A stretch of 64,000 nucleotides of DNA. It comes from Palleronia sediminis. Its GTDB lineage: Bacteria > Pseudomonadota > Alphaproteobacteria > Rhodobacterales > Rhodobacteraceae. The translations under genes and the position numbers were made by a program. Shown in pieces: positions 55,814 to 64,000 of this stretch. The DNA lies in contig NZ_SNAA01000015.1 in the NCBI RefSeq assembly GCF_004358695.1, positions 31,295-95,294 on the forward strand, in the 5' to 3' direction. The notes under the pieces are model-generated. The model did no database searches. It was not told where the DNA came from and was given only the letters and a program-made list of their open reading frames with translations. Each line of letters begins with the position of its first letter. Position 1 is the first letter of the stretch.

Positions 55814-56850
55814 GGATGCGCCTCCAGGCTCAGGGACAGGGGCAGACGGTCGCGCTTGCGCGTCAGCTCGAAACAGCCCAGCGGCGTCCAGCCGGCCAGC
55901 GTCGTGGCCACCGGATCGGCGCGAAACGCCGCGCGCAGGATCTGTTCGTACTGGCGGCGGTCCTTCTTTGGCATGGGCGCGAGATCGAGCGTGATCTGCC
56001 CGCCGAGACCGCGGGCGCGAAGTTGGGCCGGCAGGGCGCGGGCGCAGGCGATATTGGCCTTGAACCCCGCCGCCAGCGACGTGTCGGCGCCGGTATTCAC
56101 GTCGATCGCGACCATGGCGCGGGTCGGCTCGATCGCCATCCACGCGCCGCCGGCCAGATCGACGCGCGGTCGGTGCAGCGCGTCGATGGCGTCGAGGATG
56201 CCATGAACCGCGAAATTGCCGGTATCGGTAAAGATCGCGTCGGGCGTGTCCCAGTCGCGCCAGGCCAGCATATGGGGGTCGGGGCCGTCGAAAAGCAGCT
56301 CGGGCGCGGCGCCGGTATCGTCGGCCACGCGCGCGGCCAGATCGAGCATCGCAGCGATGTCCTCGGCCACCTCGTCATCGGGCGCGGTCTCGGCGGCCGA
56401 GCGCAGGATCAGCCCCAGATCGCCCGGCGCCCCGGCCACGTCATGCGCGATGGCCAGCAGCGCCTCGGCGCGATCCTCGTCGCGCACCCGGCGCGAGACG
56501 TTGTAGCCGGGCTTGCCGGGGGTGACGATGACGTGGCGCGACTTGAACAGCGGCTCGGCGGTGACGGGCACGGCCTTGCCGTCCTCGGCATAGCCTGTGA
56601 CCTGCACCAGCAGCCGCGCGCCTTCCGACAGGCCGCGGGCGTTGCGCAGAAAGGCGCGGCCCTCGGGCAGGCGCAGGGTGACGCCGCCCTGTCCCTTCAT
56701 CTGGCGGTCGACGACGGCGCGGTAGATCGCGCCCGGAACGGGGCGGTCGTCCGGGGCGGGCACCAGCAGGTCATCGAGCCGCCCGTCGACCATCAGCGCC
56801 GCGGCCGGACGCCCGTTGAGGTGATCGAGATGGATCGTGCGGCCTTTCAT
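55810..56850 (-). CDS. Ribonuclease E/G family protein, short form
   Basis: A 346-residue protein. An S1-like N-terminal half has [18 protein letters not shown] and [14 protein letters not shown]. The catalytic region has [22 protein letters not shown] and [21 protein letters not shown]; the Asp pair for Mg binding is conserved. It is shorter than RNase G (about 490) and lacks the CPxC zinc-link and small domain. This compact form is common in Rhodobacteraceae in the maf-yacG neighbourhood. It overlaps maf and yacG by 4 bp each. Confidence 0.88.
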   Translation of the reverse strand: MKGRTIHLDHLNGRPAAALMVDGRLDDLLVPAPDDRPVPGAIYRAVVDRQMKGQGGVTLRLPEGRAFLRNARGLSEGARLLVQVTGYAEDGKAVPVTAEPLFKSRHVIVTPGKPGYNVSRRVRDEDRAEALLAIAHDVAGAPGDLGLILRSAAETAPDDEVAEDIAAMLDLAARVADDTGAAPELLFDGPDPHMLAWRDWDTPDAIFTDTGNFAVHGILDAIDALHRPRVDLAGGAWMAIEPTRAMVAIDVNTGADTSLAAGFKANIACARALPAQLRARGLGGQITLDLAPMPKKDRRQYEQILRAAFRADPVATTLAGWTPLGCFELTRKRDRLPLSLSLEAHP

Positions 56851-57422
56851 GCGACCTCCCACAAGGGCCAGCCCGCCGCGTGCAAAAGCTGCGCCGTCTC
56901 GTGGAGCGGCAGGCCCACCACCGCCGAATGCGAGCCCTGGATCCACGACACGAAGGCCGCGGCAGGCCCCTGAATGGCATAGCCCCCGGCCTTTCCGCGC
57001 CAGTCGCCGGTGGCGATATAGCCCTCGATCTCGACGCTGGAGAGACGCTTGAGCTTGACCGCCGTCTCGACATCGCGCTGCCAGCGCCCCGCGGCGCTGC
57101 GAAGGGCGACCGAGGTGTGAACGCGATGGCGCCGCCCCGACAGCGCTGCGAGAAAGGCGCGCGCCTCGTCCGCGTCCCGCGGCTTGCCGAGGATGCGTCG
57201 CCCGAGCGCGACCGTGGTATCGGCGGCGATCACGATCTCGTCCGCGCCGGGCGCCAGCGCGTCGGCCTTGGCCGCCGCCATGCGCGCGCAATAGGGGCGG
57301 GGCAATTCGCCGGGGCGGGGCGTCTCGTCGATATCGGGCGCGCGGATCTCGTCGGGGACGAGCCCGATCTGCGCCAATAGCTCGCGCCGACGCGGCGAGC
57401 CCGAGCCGAGGATCAGCCGCAC
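56847..57422 (-). CDS. maf: Maf-family nucleotide pyrophosphatase
   Basis: A 191-residue house-cleaning enzyme that hydrolyses non-canonical (d)NTPs: [14 protein letters not shown] at the N-terminus, [45 protein letters not shown] and [10 protein letters not shown]. All these are standard Maf blocks. It starts with GTG at 57422, 16 bp after infA, and overlaps the RNase E/G gene by 4 bp. Whether it is a dTTP/UTP- or m7GTP-specific type is not resolved. Confidence 0.93.
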   Translation of the reverse strand: MRLILGSGSPRRRELLAQIGLVPDEIRAPDIDETPRPGELPRPYCARMAAAKADALAPGADEIVIAADTTVALGRRILGKPRDADEARAFLAALSGRRHRVHTSVALRSAAGRWQRDVETAVKLKRLSSVEIEGYIATGDWRGKAGGYAIQGPAAAFVSWIQGSHSAVVGLPLHETAQLLHAAGWPLWEVA

Positions 57423-57438
57423 GGGCCGGGCCGCGGCC

Positions 57439-57657
57439 TTACTTGAAGCGGTAATTGATCCGCCCTTTGGTCAGATCATAGGGGGTCATTTCGACCTGTA
57501 CCTTGTCGCCGGCCAGAACGCGGATGCGGTTCTTGCGCATCTTGCCCGCCGTATGCGCGATGATTTCATGGCCGTTTTCCAGCTCGACCTTGAACGTCGC
57601 ATTCGGCAGGAGTTCCTTCACGACGCCGGGAAATTCGAGCAGTTCTTCCTTGGCCAT
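57439..57657 (-). CDS. infA: Translation initiation factor IF-1
   Basis: A 72-residue S1/OB-fold protein: [39 protein letters not shown] and [15 protein letters not shown]. This is an essentially complete IF-1 consensus. It occupies the ribosomal A site during initiation. It heads the infA-maf-RNase E/G-yacG run on the minus strand. Confidence 0.97.
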   Translation of the reverse strand: MAKEELLEFPGVVKELLPNATFKVELENGHEIIAHTAGKMRKNRIRVLAGDKVQVEMTPYDLTKGRINYRFK

Positions 57658-57747
57658 GTGTAATCCTGGTTATGCATCCCCACTGCGGGATGCCGCTATA
57701 TGGGCCTGCTTGCCCGGCTTTTCAAGCCGTATAGGCGGGCGCCGCGC

Positions 57748-58209
57748 TCACGGATCGAGCGTGGCGATCAGGGTAAAGAGCCGTCGCGCGGTCTGCGGAT
57801 CGAGGATCGCGTGGGCGGCGAGCCGTTTTTGCAGATCGGCCCCGGCGCGGTCGTGCAAGGCGCGCCGCGCGGCGTCGAGCGCGGCGATCCGCGCGGGCGG
57901 CAGGGACTTCACCGCGCTGGCATAGGCGCGGCAAAGGTCGCGGTAGTCGCGCGCCATGGCGTCGATGCGCGCGCGGGGGATCGCGAACGCGGCGCGCGGC
58001 GTGCCGCTTTCGTCCGCGACCGCGAATGTCACCGCGTCGCGGTCGGCCGACAGCGTCAGGCGCAGCGGCGTCAGCGACGGCTCGGCGGCAAGGGCAAAGC
58101 TGTTGTGCTCTTCGAGGTCGAAGATCGCGACGCGCCGATCCTGTTCGGTCTCGGGCGGCACCTCGGGCGCCGAGGCCAGCGCGACCGAGATCAGCCGCGG
58201 CCCGCTCAA
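57748..58209 (-). CDS. UPF0262 family protein
   Basis: A 153-residue cytosolic protein of unknown function: VAIFDLEEHNSFALA, LTPLRLTLSADRDAVTFAV, PRARIDAMARDYRDLCRAYA and the C-terminal AILDPQTARRLFTLIATL. The family is confined to alphaproteobacteria and is nearly always next to hisD, as here. No ATG is available; a TTG at 58209 overlapping the hisD stop (TTGA) gives the natural length and implies coupled translation. Confidence 0.87.
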   Translation of the reverse strand: MSGPRLISVALASAPEVPPETEQDRRVAIFDLEEHNSFALAAEPSLTPLRLTLSADRDAVTFAVADESGTPRAAFAIPRARIDAMARDYRDLCRAYASAVKSLPPARIAALDAARRALHDRAGADLQKRLAAHAILDPQTARRLFTLIATLDP

Positions 58210-59504
58210 CGGTTCAGCTTGTCGAGCCGCGCCTGCACCGACAATCCGTGCGCCTCGAGGCTTTCGGACCGCGCCAGCGTCGCCGCCGCCGGCCCGACCG
58301 CGCGCAGCGCCTCGGGGGTCATGCGCGCCAGCGTGGTGCGTTTCATGAAATCGAGCACCGACAGCCCCGAGGAGAACCGCGCCGAGCGCGCGGTGGGCAG
58401 GACGTGGTTCGGCCCGCCGACATAGTCCCCGATGGCCTCGGGGGTCCATTGGCCCAGGAAAATCGCGCCCGCATTGCGGATATTGGCGGCCAGCGCATCG
58501 GGGTCGGCCACGCAAAGCTCCAGATGTTCGGGCGCGATGCGGTCGGCCAGCGCCGCGGCCTCGCCCAGGTCGCGCACGGTGACGATGGCGCCGTGATCGC
58601 GCCAGGCCCGCCCGGCGATCTCGCGCCGCTCGAGCGTCTGCAATCGCGCCTCGACCGCCCTTGCGACGGCATCTCCGAAACCCGCATCGGTGGTGATGAG
58701 GATGGATTGCGCGCTTTCGTCGTGCTCGGCCTGGCTCAGCAGATCGAGCGCGATCCAGTCGGGGTCGTTGTCGGCATCCGCGATGACGAGGATCTCGGAC
58801 GGCCCGGCGATCATGTCGATGCCCACCCGGCCAAAGACGCGGCGCTTGGCGGCGGCGACATAGGCGTTGCCGGGGCCGGTGATCTTGTCGACGGGGGCGA
58901 TGGTCTCGGTGCCGTAGGCCAGCGCCGCGATGGCCTGTGCCCCGCCGATGCGATAGATCGTCTCGACCCCCGAGATCCGCGCGGCCAGCAGCACCAGCGG
59001 GTTCACCCGCCCGTCGGGGGTCGGCACCACCATCACCAGCCGCTCGACGCCTGCGACCTGCGCCGGGATCGCGTTCATCAGCACCGATGACGGGTAGGAG
59101 GCCAGCCCCCCCGGCACATAGAGCCCGGCCGCACCCACCGCCGTCCAGCGCCAGCCCAGCCGCGCCCCGGCCGCGTCGGTCCATTCGGCATCCTCGGGCA
59201 ACTGGCGGTCGTGATAGGCCCGGATGCGCGCGGCCGCCTGTTCCAGCGCCGCGGCCTCGTCCGCGGGCACGCGGGCAATCTCGGCCTCGATCTCGTCGCG
59301 GTCGAACGCCAGCCGCTCGGGCGTGAGGTCCAGCCGGTCGAACCGCGCGGTCAACTCGATCAGCGCCGCGTCGCCGCGGTTCCGCACATCGGCGATGATC
59401 GCGGCCACGGTATCGTCGACATCGACGCTGTCCTCGCGCTTCATCGTCAGCAGCGCGGCGAACGCTTCCTCGAAACCCGGATCGTCGGTGGCGAGCCTAA
59501 ACAT
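58206..59504 (-). CDS. hisD: Histidinol dehydrogenase
   Basis: A 432-residue zinc enzyme carrying out the last two steps of histidine synthesis. Motifs are AGLYVPGGLASYPSSVLMNAIPA, RIGGAQAIAALAYGT, ITGPGNAYVAAAKR, AGPSEILVIADADNDP, LLSQAEHDESAQSILIT and IAPEHLELCV. Length is normal. It overlaps DUF2948 upstream by 8 bp and the UPF0262 gene downstream by 4 bp. Confidence 0.96.
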   Translation of the reverse strand: MFRLATDDPGFEEAFAALLTMKREDSVDVDDTVAAIIADVRNRGDAALIELTARFDRLDLTPERLAFDRDEIEAEIARVPADEAAALEQAAARIRAYHDRQLPEDAEWTDAAGARLGWRWTAVGAAGLYVPGGLASYPSSVLMNAIPAQVAGVERLVMVVPTPDGRVNPLVLLAARISGVETIYRIGGAQAIAALAYGTETIAPVDKITGPGNAYVAAAKRRVFGRVGIDMIAGPSEILVIADADNDPDWIALDLLSQAEHDESAQSILITTDAGFGDAVARAVEARLQTLERREIAGRAWRDHGAIVTVRDLGEAAALADRIAPEHLELCVADPDALAANIRNAGAIFLGQWTPEAIGDYVGGPNHVLPTARSARFSSGLSVLDFMKRTTLARMTPEALRAVGPAAATLARSESLEAHGLSVQARLDKLNR

Positions 59505-59979
59505 CGTCGGCCTCTTTATGGTCGGGCAGGCGCCCCGAGGGCGCGCGATAGGGCTGCGTCACGTCGCGCAAGGTGCAGTCGAGCGATTCGACCTCAAGCG
59601 CGATGGCCCCGTCGCCCGCGAGCGTCAGCACGACGCGGCCGGTGCCGTCCTCGCCCGGCTCGAAGGTCACGGACAGCAGGGACAGCACGAGGTCGCGCTC
59701 GGCCGGGTCGAGCCCGGAGCGGCGCACCGCCATCACGTCGTCAAAGACCAGAACCGTGCGAACCCGCTCGACGGCGCGGCCTTCGGCGACGGCGCGATCC
59801 TCGCGGCGTATGCGGTTCAGCAGCAGCCCGAACCGCCGCCGGGCACGGTCGTACCGGGCCTCGGTGATCGGAAAGACGCTGTCCTGCACCAGCCCCGAGA
59901 TCAGGGTAAGGTCCTCGGCATCCAGCGCCCTGAGCCGCAGCGGACCGCCGCGCGCGTCCTCGAACCGTGCGTCGCTCAT
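59497..59979 (-). CDS. DUF2948 family protein
   Basis: A 160-residue protein with the DUF2948 pattern: [46 protein letters not shown], and [10 protein letters not shown] followed by [19 protein letters not shown]. It is an alphaproteobacterial family of unknown function conserved between murA and hisD. It overlaps murA by 4 bp and hisD by 8 bp. Confidence 0.87.
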   Translation of the reverse strand: MSDARFEDARGGPLRLRALDAEDLTLISGLVQDSVFPITEARYDRARRRFGLLLNRIRREDRAVAEGRAVERVRTVLVFDDVMAVRRSGLDPAERDLVLSLLSVTFEPGEDGTGRVVLTLAGDGAIALEVESLDCTLRDVTQPYRAPSGRLPDHKEADDV

Positions 59980-61247
59980 GATCCGCGCACCCGCTCGACG
60001 CTGGCGCCCACGGCGCGCAGCTTGTCCTCGAGCCGCTCGTAGCCGCGATCGAGGTGATAGACGCGGTTCACCTGCGTCTCGCCCTCGGCGGCGAGCCCGG
60101 CCAGGATCAGCGAGACGCTGGCGCGCAGGTCGGTGGCCATGACCTGCGCCCCCTTGAGGCGCGGCACGCCCGTCACCCGCGCGGTGCCGCCTTGAACGTC
60201 GATCCGTGCGCCCATGCGGGTCAGTTCGGGCGCGTGCATGAACCGGTTCTCGAAAATCGTCTCGTGCAGGGTGCTGACCCCGTCGGCCGTGCACAAAAGC
60301 GCCATCATCTGCGCCTGAAGATCGGTGGGAAAGCCGGGGAAGGGGGCCGTTTCGACGTCGACCGCCCCCACCCGGTCGCCGCGGCGCGCGACCTTGAGCC
60401 CGCGGGGCGTTTCCTCGACCGAGATGCCGGCCGCGTCCAGCCGCTCGCAAAAGGCCTCGACCAGCGCGATGCTGCCGCCGAGGCATTCGACGCTGCCGCC
60501 GGCGATGGCGGGGGCCAGCATGTAGGTGCCGAGCTCGATCCGGTCGGCCACGACCGGGTGCGTCGCCCCGTCGAGCGCATCGACCCCCTCGATCTCGATG
60601 GTGGAGCTGCCCTCGCCCTCGATCCGCGCGCCCATCCGCTTGAGGCACCGCGCGAGATCCGCGATCTCGGGCTCGCGCGCGGCGTTCTCGATGACGGTCG
60701 TGCCGCGCGCGAGCGTCGCGGCCATCAGCGCGTTCTCGGTCGCGCCCACCGACACCACCGGAAAGGCGATGCGCCCCGCCTTGAGACCGCCGTTCGGGGC
60801 GGTCGCGTGGACATAGCCGTCGCGCAGGTCGAGCTCGGCCCCCAGCGCCGACAATGCCTGAAGGTGCAGGTCGACCGGCCGCGCCCCGATCGCGCAGCCC
60901 CCCGGCAGCGACACCTCGGCCCGGCCCTCGCGCGCCAGCAGCGGCCCCAGCACGAGGATCGAGGCGCGCATCTTGCGCACGATATCGTATTCGGCCCGCG
61001 GCTTGCCCAGCGCGTGGCTCGACATGGTCAGGACGCGCCCGCCCTGCAACGCGCTGACCTCGGTCCCGAGCGACCGCAAAAGCTCGGTCATCGTCGCGAT
61101 GTCGGACAGGCGCGGCGCGTTGGTCAGCGTCAGCGGCGCATCGGTCAGCAGCGTGGCCGGCATCAGAGTGAGACAGGCGTTCTTGGCCCCGGCGATGGGG
61201 ATCTCGCCGTTCAGCTCGGCCCCGCCCTTGACGATTATCGAATCCAT
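59976..61247 (-). CDS. murA: UDP-N-acetylglucosamine 1-carboxyvinyltransferase
   Basis: A 423-residue EPSP-synthase-fold enzyme, the first committed step of peptidoglycan synthesis. Motifs are [40 protein letters not shown] and the catalytic loop [17 protein letters not shown]. The Cys in that loop is the residue alkylated by fosfomycin, so this copy is of the sensitive Cys type. [18 protein letters not shown] and [12 protein letters not shown] complete the match. It heads the murA-DUF2948-hisD-UPF0262 operon. Confidence 0.96.
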   Translation of the reverse strand: MDSIIVKGGAELNGEIPIAGAKNACLTLMPATLLTDAPLTLTNAPRLSDIATMTELLRSLGTEVSALQGGRVLTMSSHALGKPRAEYDIVRKMRASILVLGPLLAREGRAEVSLPGGCAIGARPVDLHLQALSALGAELDLRDGYVHATAPNGGLKAGRIAFPVVSVGATENALMAATLARGTTVIENAAREPEIADLARCLKRMGARIEGEGSSTIEIEGVDALDGATHPVVADRIELGTYMLAPAIAGGSVECLGGSIALVEAFCERLDAAGISVEETPRGLKVARRGDRVGAVDVETAPFPGFPTDLQAQMMALLCTADGVSTLHETIFENRFMHAPELTRMGARIDVQGGTARVTGVPRLKGAQVMATDLRASVSLILAGLAAEGETQVNRVYHLDRGYERLEDKLRAVGASVERVRGS

Positions 61248-61251
61248 GCCG

Positions 61252-61446
61252 CTATCCTTGCTGTCTGGGCGGGGTATCGCGCGAACCCGGCGCCGCGCCG
61301 TCCCCGGTCGCATCCCCTGCGCGCGACCGCGCGCGCGCCTGGGCCTTGCGCCGGGCCATGTTCGACTTCAGCGCGGATTTCAACCGGTCCTCGCGGCTTT
61401 GGCCGGTGCCGGCGCGCGGTTTGTCCCTGTCGGTATCGCGTGTCAT
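61252..61446 (-). CDS. Small basic hypothetical protein upstream of murA
   Basis: A 64-residue, highly charged protein with a central helix-like block [20 protein letters not shown], similar to small proteins I recall beside murA in Rhodobacteraceae. The N- and C-terminal parts are low in complexity and probably disordered. It ends 4 bp before murA, so it is likely co-transcribed. No function is known. The block of alternating basic and Ala residues suggests nucleic-acid or ribosome binding, which is speculation. Confidence 0.65.
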   Translation of the reverse strand: MTRDTDRDKPRAGTGQSREDRLKSALKSNMARRKAQARARSRAGDATGDGAAPGSRDTPPRQQG

Positions 61447-61578
61447 GCGACGTGCTTAACGGCCCCTCGACACGGGGTCTAGGCAGAGCCGCGCGCCGCG
61501 CCGCGCGGGGTACGAAAACCGCCGAAGGGGGCCTTGCGCGGCCCGCCCCGAGGGTCTAATGACCCGCCACGCCCGGAC

Positions 61579-61653
<75 letters not shown>

Positions 61654-61732
61654 GCCTTACCCATTGAATTTATAGAAAATCCTGACTTATCAGGGTCGTG
61701 GCCTGCCCAACTTAGATACAGGGCAGCGATAC

Positions 61733-62350
61733 ATGGGCTTGAAAATGGCGACACCATGGAAGCATCCCGATACCGGGATTTTCTACGTATATGAGCGTGT
61801 TCCGACTGATGTTCTCGGGGTGGCCAAAGGGCGGATCGTTACGGTCCAGTTCGGGGAGCAATCCTATCAGGTAAAGCTGGGAACCCATGTTAGGTTGTCC
61901 CTACGGACCAAGGACGGCAGGACCGCTAAGGGCCGCTACAGGGAAGCGGCGGCGTCTTTGCAGGATCACTATGGCCTCATGCGACGGGAGACCCTCACAG
62001 GCCCGGTAAGCCTCACACAGCGTCAGATCGAGGCTATTGCGGGGGAATACTACCGCAGCCAGACAGTGCAGCATCAGGATAGCCCCGGAGACCCGGAGGG
62101 ATGGGATGCGGCGCTATCGGTTCTGGGTGAGGCAGGCGAGACCCCTGCGGGTGTGGAGCGCCTGCACGGAGATGAGGCAAACAGATTGCTCCACACTCGG
62201 GGCCTGTCCATCGACGCAACCAGTCGGGCGCTCCTGCTGGAAGCGATGCACCGGGCTTACATGATGTTCGCTGCCGCGCAGGAACGCAGGGGGCTTGGGG
62301 ACTACCGACCAGACCGACAGGCCGAACGATTCCCCGAGTTCCCCGCCTAG
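61733..62350 (+). CDS. Tyrosine integrase, N-terminal fragment (ends at in-frame amber codon)
   Basis: A 205-residue reading frame beginning near MATPWKHPDTGIFYVYERVP, the N-terminal arm (DUF6538-like) of alphaproteobacterial site-specific recombinases. An ATG at 61745 is an alternative start. The frame ends in TAG at 62348-62350; after one more codon the same frame reopens at ATG 62354 with the core-binding and catalytic domains. The two parts together (about 540 codons) have the length of a normal integrase of this type, so this is one gene with a nonsense codon. Confidence 0.75.
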   Translation: MGLKMATPWKHPDTGIFYVYERVPTDVLGVAKGRIVTVQFGEQSYQVKLGTHVRLSLRTKDGRTAKGRYREAAASLQDHYGLMRRETLTGPVSLTQRQIEAIAGEYYRSQTVQHQDSPGDPEGWDAALSVLGEAGETPAGVERLHGDEANRLLHTRGLSIDATSRALLLEAMHRAYMMFAAAQERRGLGDYRPDRQAERFPEFPA

Positions 62351-62353
62351 CCC

Positions 62354-63355
62354 ATGGGAGGCAGGAGGTTCAAAGATGGCGCTGGGGTGTCTTTGACGGA
62401 CCTGTTCGGCCTGTGGGCGCGTGAGCATCGGCGGGACGATAAACCGGAAAGGACGGTCGGTGACTACCGTCAAAAGATCGAAAGTTTACAGGTGTGGCTT
62501 GGGCATGAAGATGCGGAAAAGATCACCGCCCGACAGATCATCGACTGGTGCGATCACCTTCGGGACGAACGCGAACTGTCCCCGCGAACTGTCAAGACCA
62601 AGTATCTGGCGGCTGTAAGGACCGTGTTCCGGCTCGATGTGGAAAGGCTTGCGATTGCGGTCGATCCAACATCAACCGTTCGGGTCCGGGGCCGGGGGAA
62701 GGTCAAGGAACGATCACGCGGCTTCACCGATGATGAGGCCAGGGCAATCCTTACTACGGCACTATGCGACCCCTCGGCGCTTGGCGGCATGGCAGAGCGG
62801 CATAAACTGGCGGTCAGGTGGCTGCCGTGGATCGGCGCCTATACCGGGGCGCGGATCACCGAACTGGCGCAGCTACGGAAGCAGGACTTTTTCACAGAGG
62901 CTGGTATCGCCTGTATCAAGATCACGCCCGAAGCGGGCAGGGTGAAGACAGGTGAGTTTAGGTGCGTTCCGCTTCACCCGCATCTATTGGAGATGGGCCT
63001 CTTGGCAGTCGTCAAGGGGCGCCCAGAGGGGCACCTATTTGCCATACCCGGCGACTCGGCACAGGAAACCTACAGGCGATGCGAGAACGCCGGGGCGGCT
63101 GTAGCCAAGTGGGTCAGGCGGTCTACTGGTGTGACGGATAAGCGGGTATGGCCGACCCACGGCTGGCGGCACCGGTTCAAGAGGATTGCCGCTATAGCCG
63201 ATATCGCCCCGGACTACGTTGACATGATCGAGGGCCACAGCCTTGCGGGCGGCGGTTCCGGCAAATCATACAGGGAAGCGGAGATGCAAACGCTCTTTCG
63301 CGAAGTCCAAAAACTACCCCGGTATGAATGGCCGGAGGACGATTGTTCGGCATAG
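62354..63355 (+). CDS. Tyrosine integrase, core-binding and catalytic part
   Basis: A 333-residue reading frame. A SAM-like core-binding domain (about 15-105, LTDLFGLWAREHRRDDKPER...) is followed by the catalytic domain with the full active-site set: R167 (TGARITELAQL), K198, H269/R272 (THGWRHRFKR), H295 (EGHS) and Tyr306 (GKSYREAE). It could be active only if made by readthrough or by re-initiation at ATG 62354, which has no evident ribosome-binding site. It is in the same frame as the preceding fragment and flanks tRNA-Thr. Confidence 0.85.
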   Translation: MGGRRFKDGAGVSLTDLFGLWAREHRRDDKPERTVGDYRQKIESLQVWLGHEDAEKITARQIIDWCDHLRDERELSPRTVKTKYLAAVRTVFRLDVERLAIAVDPTSTVRVRGRGKVKERSRGFTDDEARAILTTALCDPSALGGMAERHKLAVRWLPWIGAYTGARITELAQLRKQDFFTEAGIACIKITPEAGRVKTGEFRCVPLHPHLLEMGLLAVVKGRPEGHLFAIPGDSAQETYRRCENAGAAVAKWVRRSTGVTDKRVWPTHGWRHRFKRIAAIADIAPDYVDMIEGHSLAGGGSGKSYREAEMQTLFREVQKLPRYEWPEDDCSA

Positions 63356-63850
63356 GCAATGGCACTGCAAAGCGATGGTGTCGTGGCGACCAGACGGCCT
63401 GACTACCTATTCCCGCGCACCCACTTGTGGGTGTAATATCAAGTGATTGGAGCATTTCCCTTTGGCACCTTAAGTCGTCCCATAGGCCATTTTATGGGAC
63501 ACTTACGGACATGATCGCATTGCAAATCGGCGCAGGTCGCCTGCGCTTCACCTTCGCCCTCGGCCGCCTTGGGCTGGCCGTCAGGACACCCTTCGTCGGG
63601 GAGATGGCATGGACACGCGGCATCGGCCTGACTTTCGACCGCTGGCGGGATGTTCGTGGCGGGAAAGGCTTGGGGGTGGGCGTCGCCTAGGATATGCCGT
63701 CAGACGCGATAGTGGGGCCGTAGGGGTGCCCTGCGCCTTTTTGGCTGTAGGTGTAGCGATGATGGGCTTTGCGCACTGTGCGCGGCTTGTGGGGCCTCTG
63801 GGGTTGCCCCCACCCTATAGAGAAATCACGACAGGGCGGTCCCGCACTCT
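63356..63850. other. Apparently non-coding gap in the integrated region
   Basis: About 500 bp between the integrase and the IS5 element. No reading frame here resembles a known protein; the open frames are short and mostly GC-skew artefacts. The only structure seen is an inverted repeat at 63471-63505. No second copy of the tRNA-Thr 3' end is found here, so the other attachment site is outside the window. Confidence 0.6.
63471..63505. repeat. Imperfect inverted repeat, 13-bp arms
   Basis: TAAGT-c-GTCCCATA, loop ggccattt, TATGGGAC-ACTTA: 13 paired positions with one bulged base. No T-run follows, so it is not an evident terminator. It lies about 115 bp after the integrase stop and could be a recombinase or regulator site, or the remnant end of a mobile element. 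Confidence 0.5.
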
Positions 63851-64000
63851 AGGGACTAGGGTCAGGATGCATTGATTGGTGCTGTTCGGCGTGATTCACG
63901 GCCCGAAAAACGGAGCGGTGACATGGACGACCTCTACTGGCTGAGCGACGAGCAGATGGCCAAGCTTTCCCCTTTCTTTCCGAAGTCGCACGGGAAGCCA
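63850..64000 (+). mobile_element. IS5-family insertion sequence, left end (cut by window edge)
   Basis: From about 63850 the sequence GGGACTAGGGTCAGGATGCATT resembles the terminal repeats of IS5-family (IS427-like) elements and precedes the transposase start by about 70 bp. The exact outer end and the target duplication cannot be set because the right end is missing. Confidence 0.6.
63923..64000 (+). CDS. IS5-family transposase, N-terminal fragment
   Basis: An ATG at 63923, after a GGAGCGG site, gives MDDLYWLSDEQMAKLSPFFP and six more residues before the window ends. This is the typical opening (DUF4096-type) of IS5-family DDE transposases. Only 26 codons are visible, so the catalytic triad and integrity cannot be judged. 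Confidence 0.82.
   Translation, partial: MDDLYWLSDEQMAKLSPFFPKSHGKP

Noticed and set aside
63609-63875. An 88-codon frame downstream of the integrase
   Set aside because: No recognisable motif or ribosome-binding site, and it runs into the IS5 end; more likely chance in GC-rich DNA.

Overview
The window is GC-rich, densely packed chromosomal DNA of an alphaproteobacterium, most likely a member of the Rhodobacteraceae/Roseobacter group. The reasons are the backbone gene orders (yidC-ttcA-yidD-rnpA-rpmH at the left; murA-DUF2948-hisD-UPF0262-infA-maf-RNase E/G-yacG-tRNA-Phe at the right), the TAXI-TRAP transporter, an FnrL-type site before hemN, and very frequent 4-bp start/stop overlaps. Family assignments come from reading motifs, not from searches.

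Layout. 1-2.45 kb: the minus-strand yidC (partial), ttcA, yidD, rnpA and rpmH block, in which rnpA has no ordinary start codon. 2.7-8.6 kb: a TVP38 membrane protein with a MerA-like flavoprotein, an orphan histidine kinase, an inositol-monophosphatase-family enzyme and glutaryl-CoA dehydrogenase. 8.7-11.8 kb: a GT2 / LAB_N / GT39 / PAP2 cassette that looks like lipid A or lipid-linked sugar modification. 11.8-23 kb: CIA30 protein, folD, a dipeptide-type ABC transporter, a TAXI-TRAP transporter and a porin. 23.2-26.8 kb: a soluble PAS/HWE kinase and hemN.

26.8-36.7 kb is a complete-looking C30 carotenoid locus. Squalene would be made by HpnC, HpnD and HpnE. Two CrtI/CrtN-type flavoproteins would then desaturate and oxidise it. 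An aldehyde dehydrogenase, a glycosyltransferase and an acyltransferase would convert the end group to a glycosyl ester. No squalene-hopene cyclase gene is present in the window.

37.4-54.3 kb is the most unusual part. It is a divergent catabolic locus around a cytoplasmic regulator that joins a winged-helix DNA-binding domain to a whole ABC-type solute-binding domain. Three copies of the palindrome ATCCA-N3-TGGAT lie in the divergent promoter region. One arm encodes a ribose-type ABC transporter, an SDR, a beta-hydroxyacid dehydrogenase and a ThuA-like protein. The other arm encodes an SDR, a creatinase/M24-like protein, and a 2-oxoacid-dehydrogenase-type complex. In that complex the lipoyl domains and the acyltransferase domain sit on different polypeptides, with an aldehyde dehydrogenase gene between them. 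Both SDR genes carry a frameshift in this sequence.

54.3-61.5 kb returns to housekeeping genes. At 61.58 kb a tRNA-Thr(GGT) gene is followed directly by a tyrosine integrase gene interrupted by one in-frame amber codon, and then by the left end of an IS5-family element. This is probably the edge of an integrated island that continues beyond the window.
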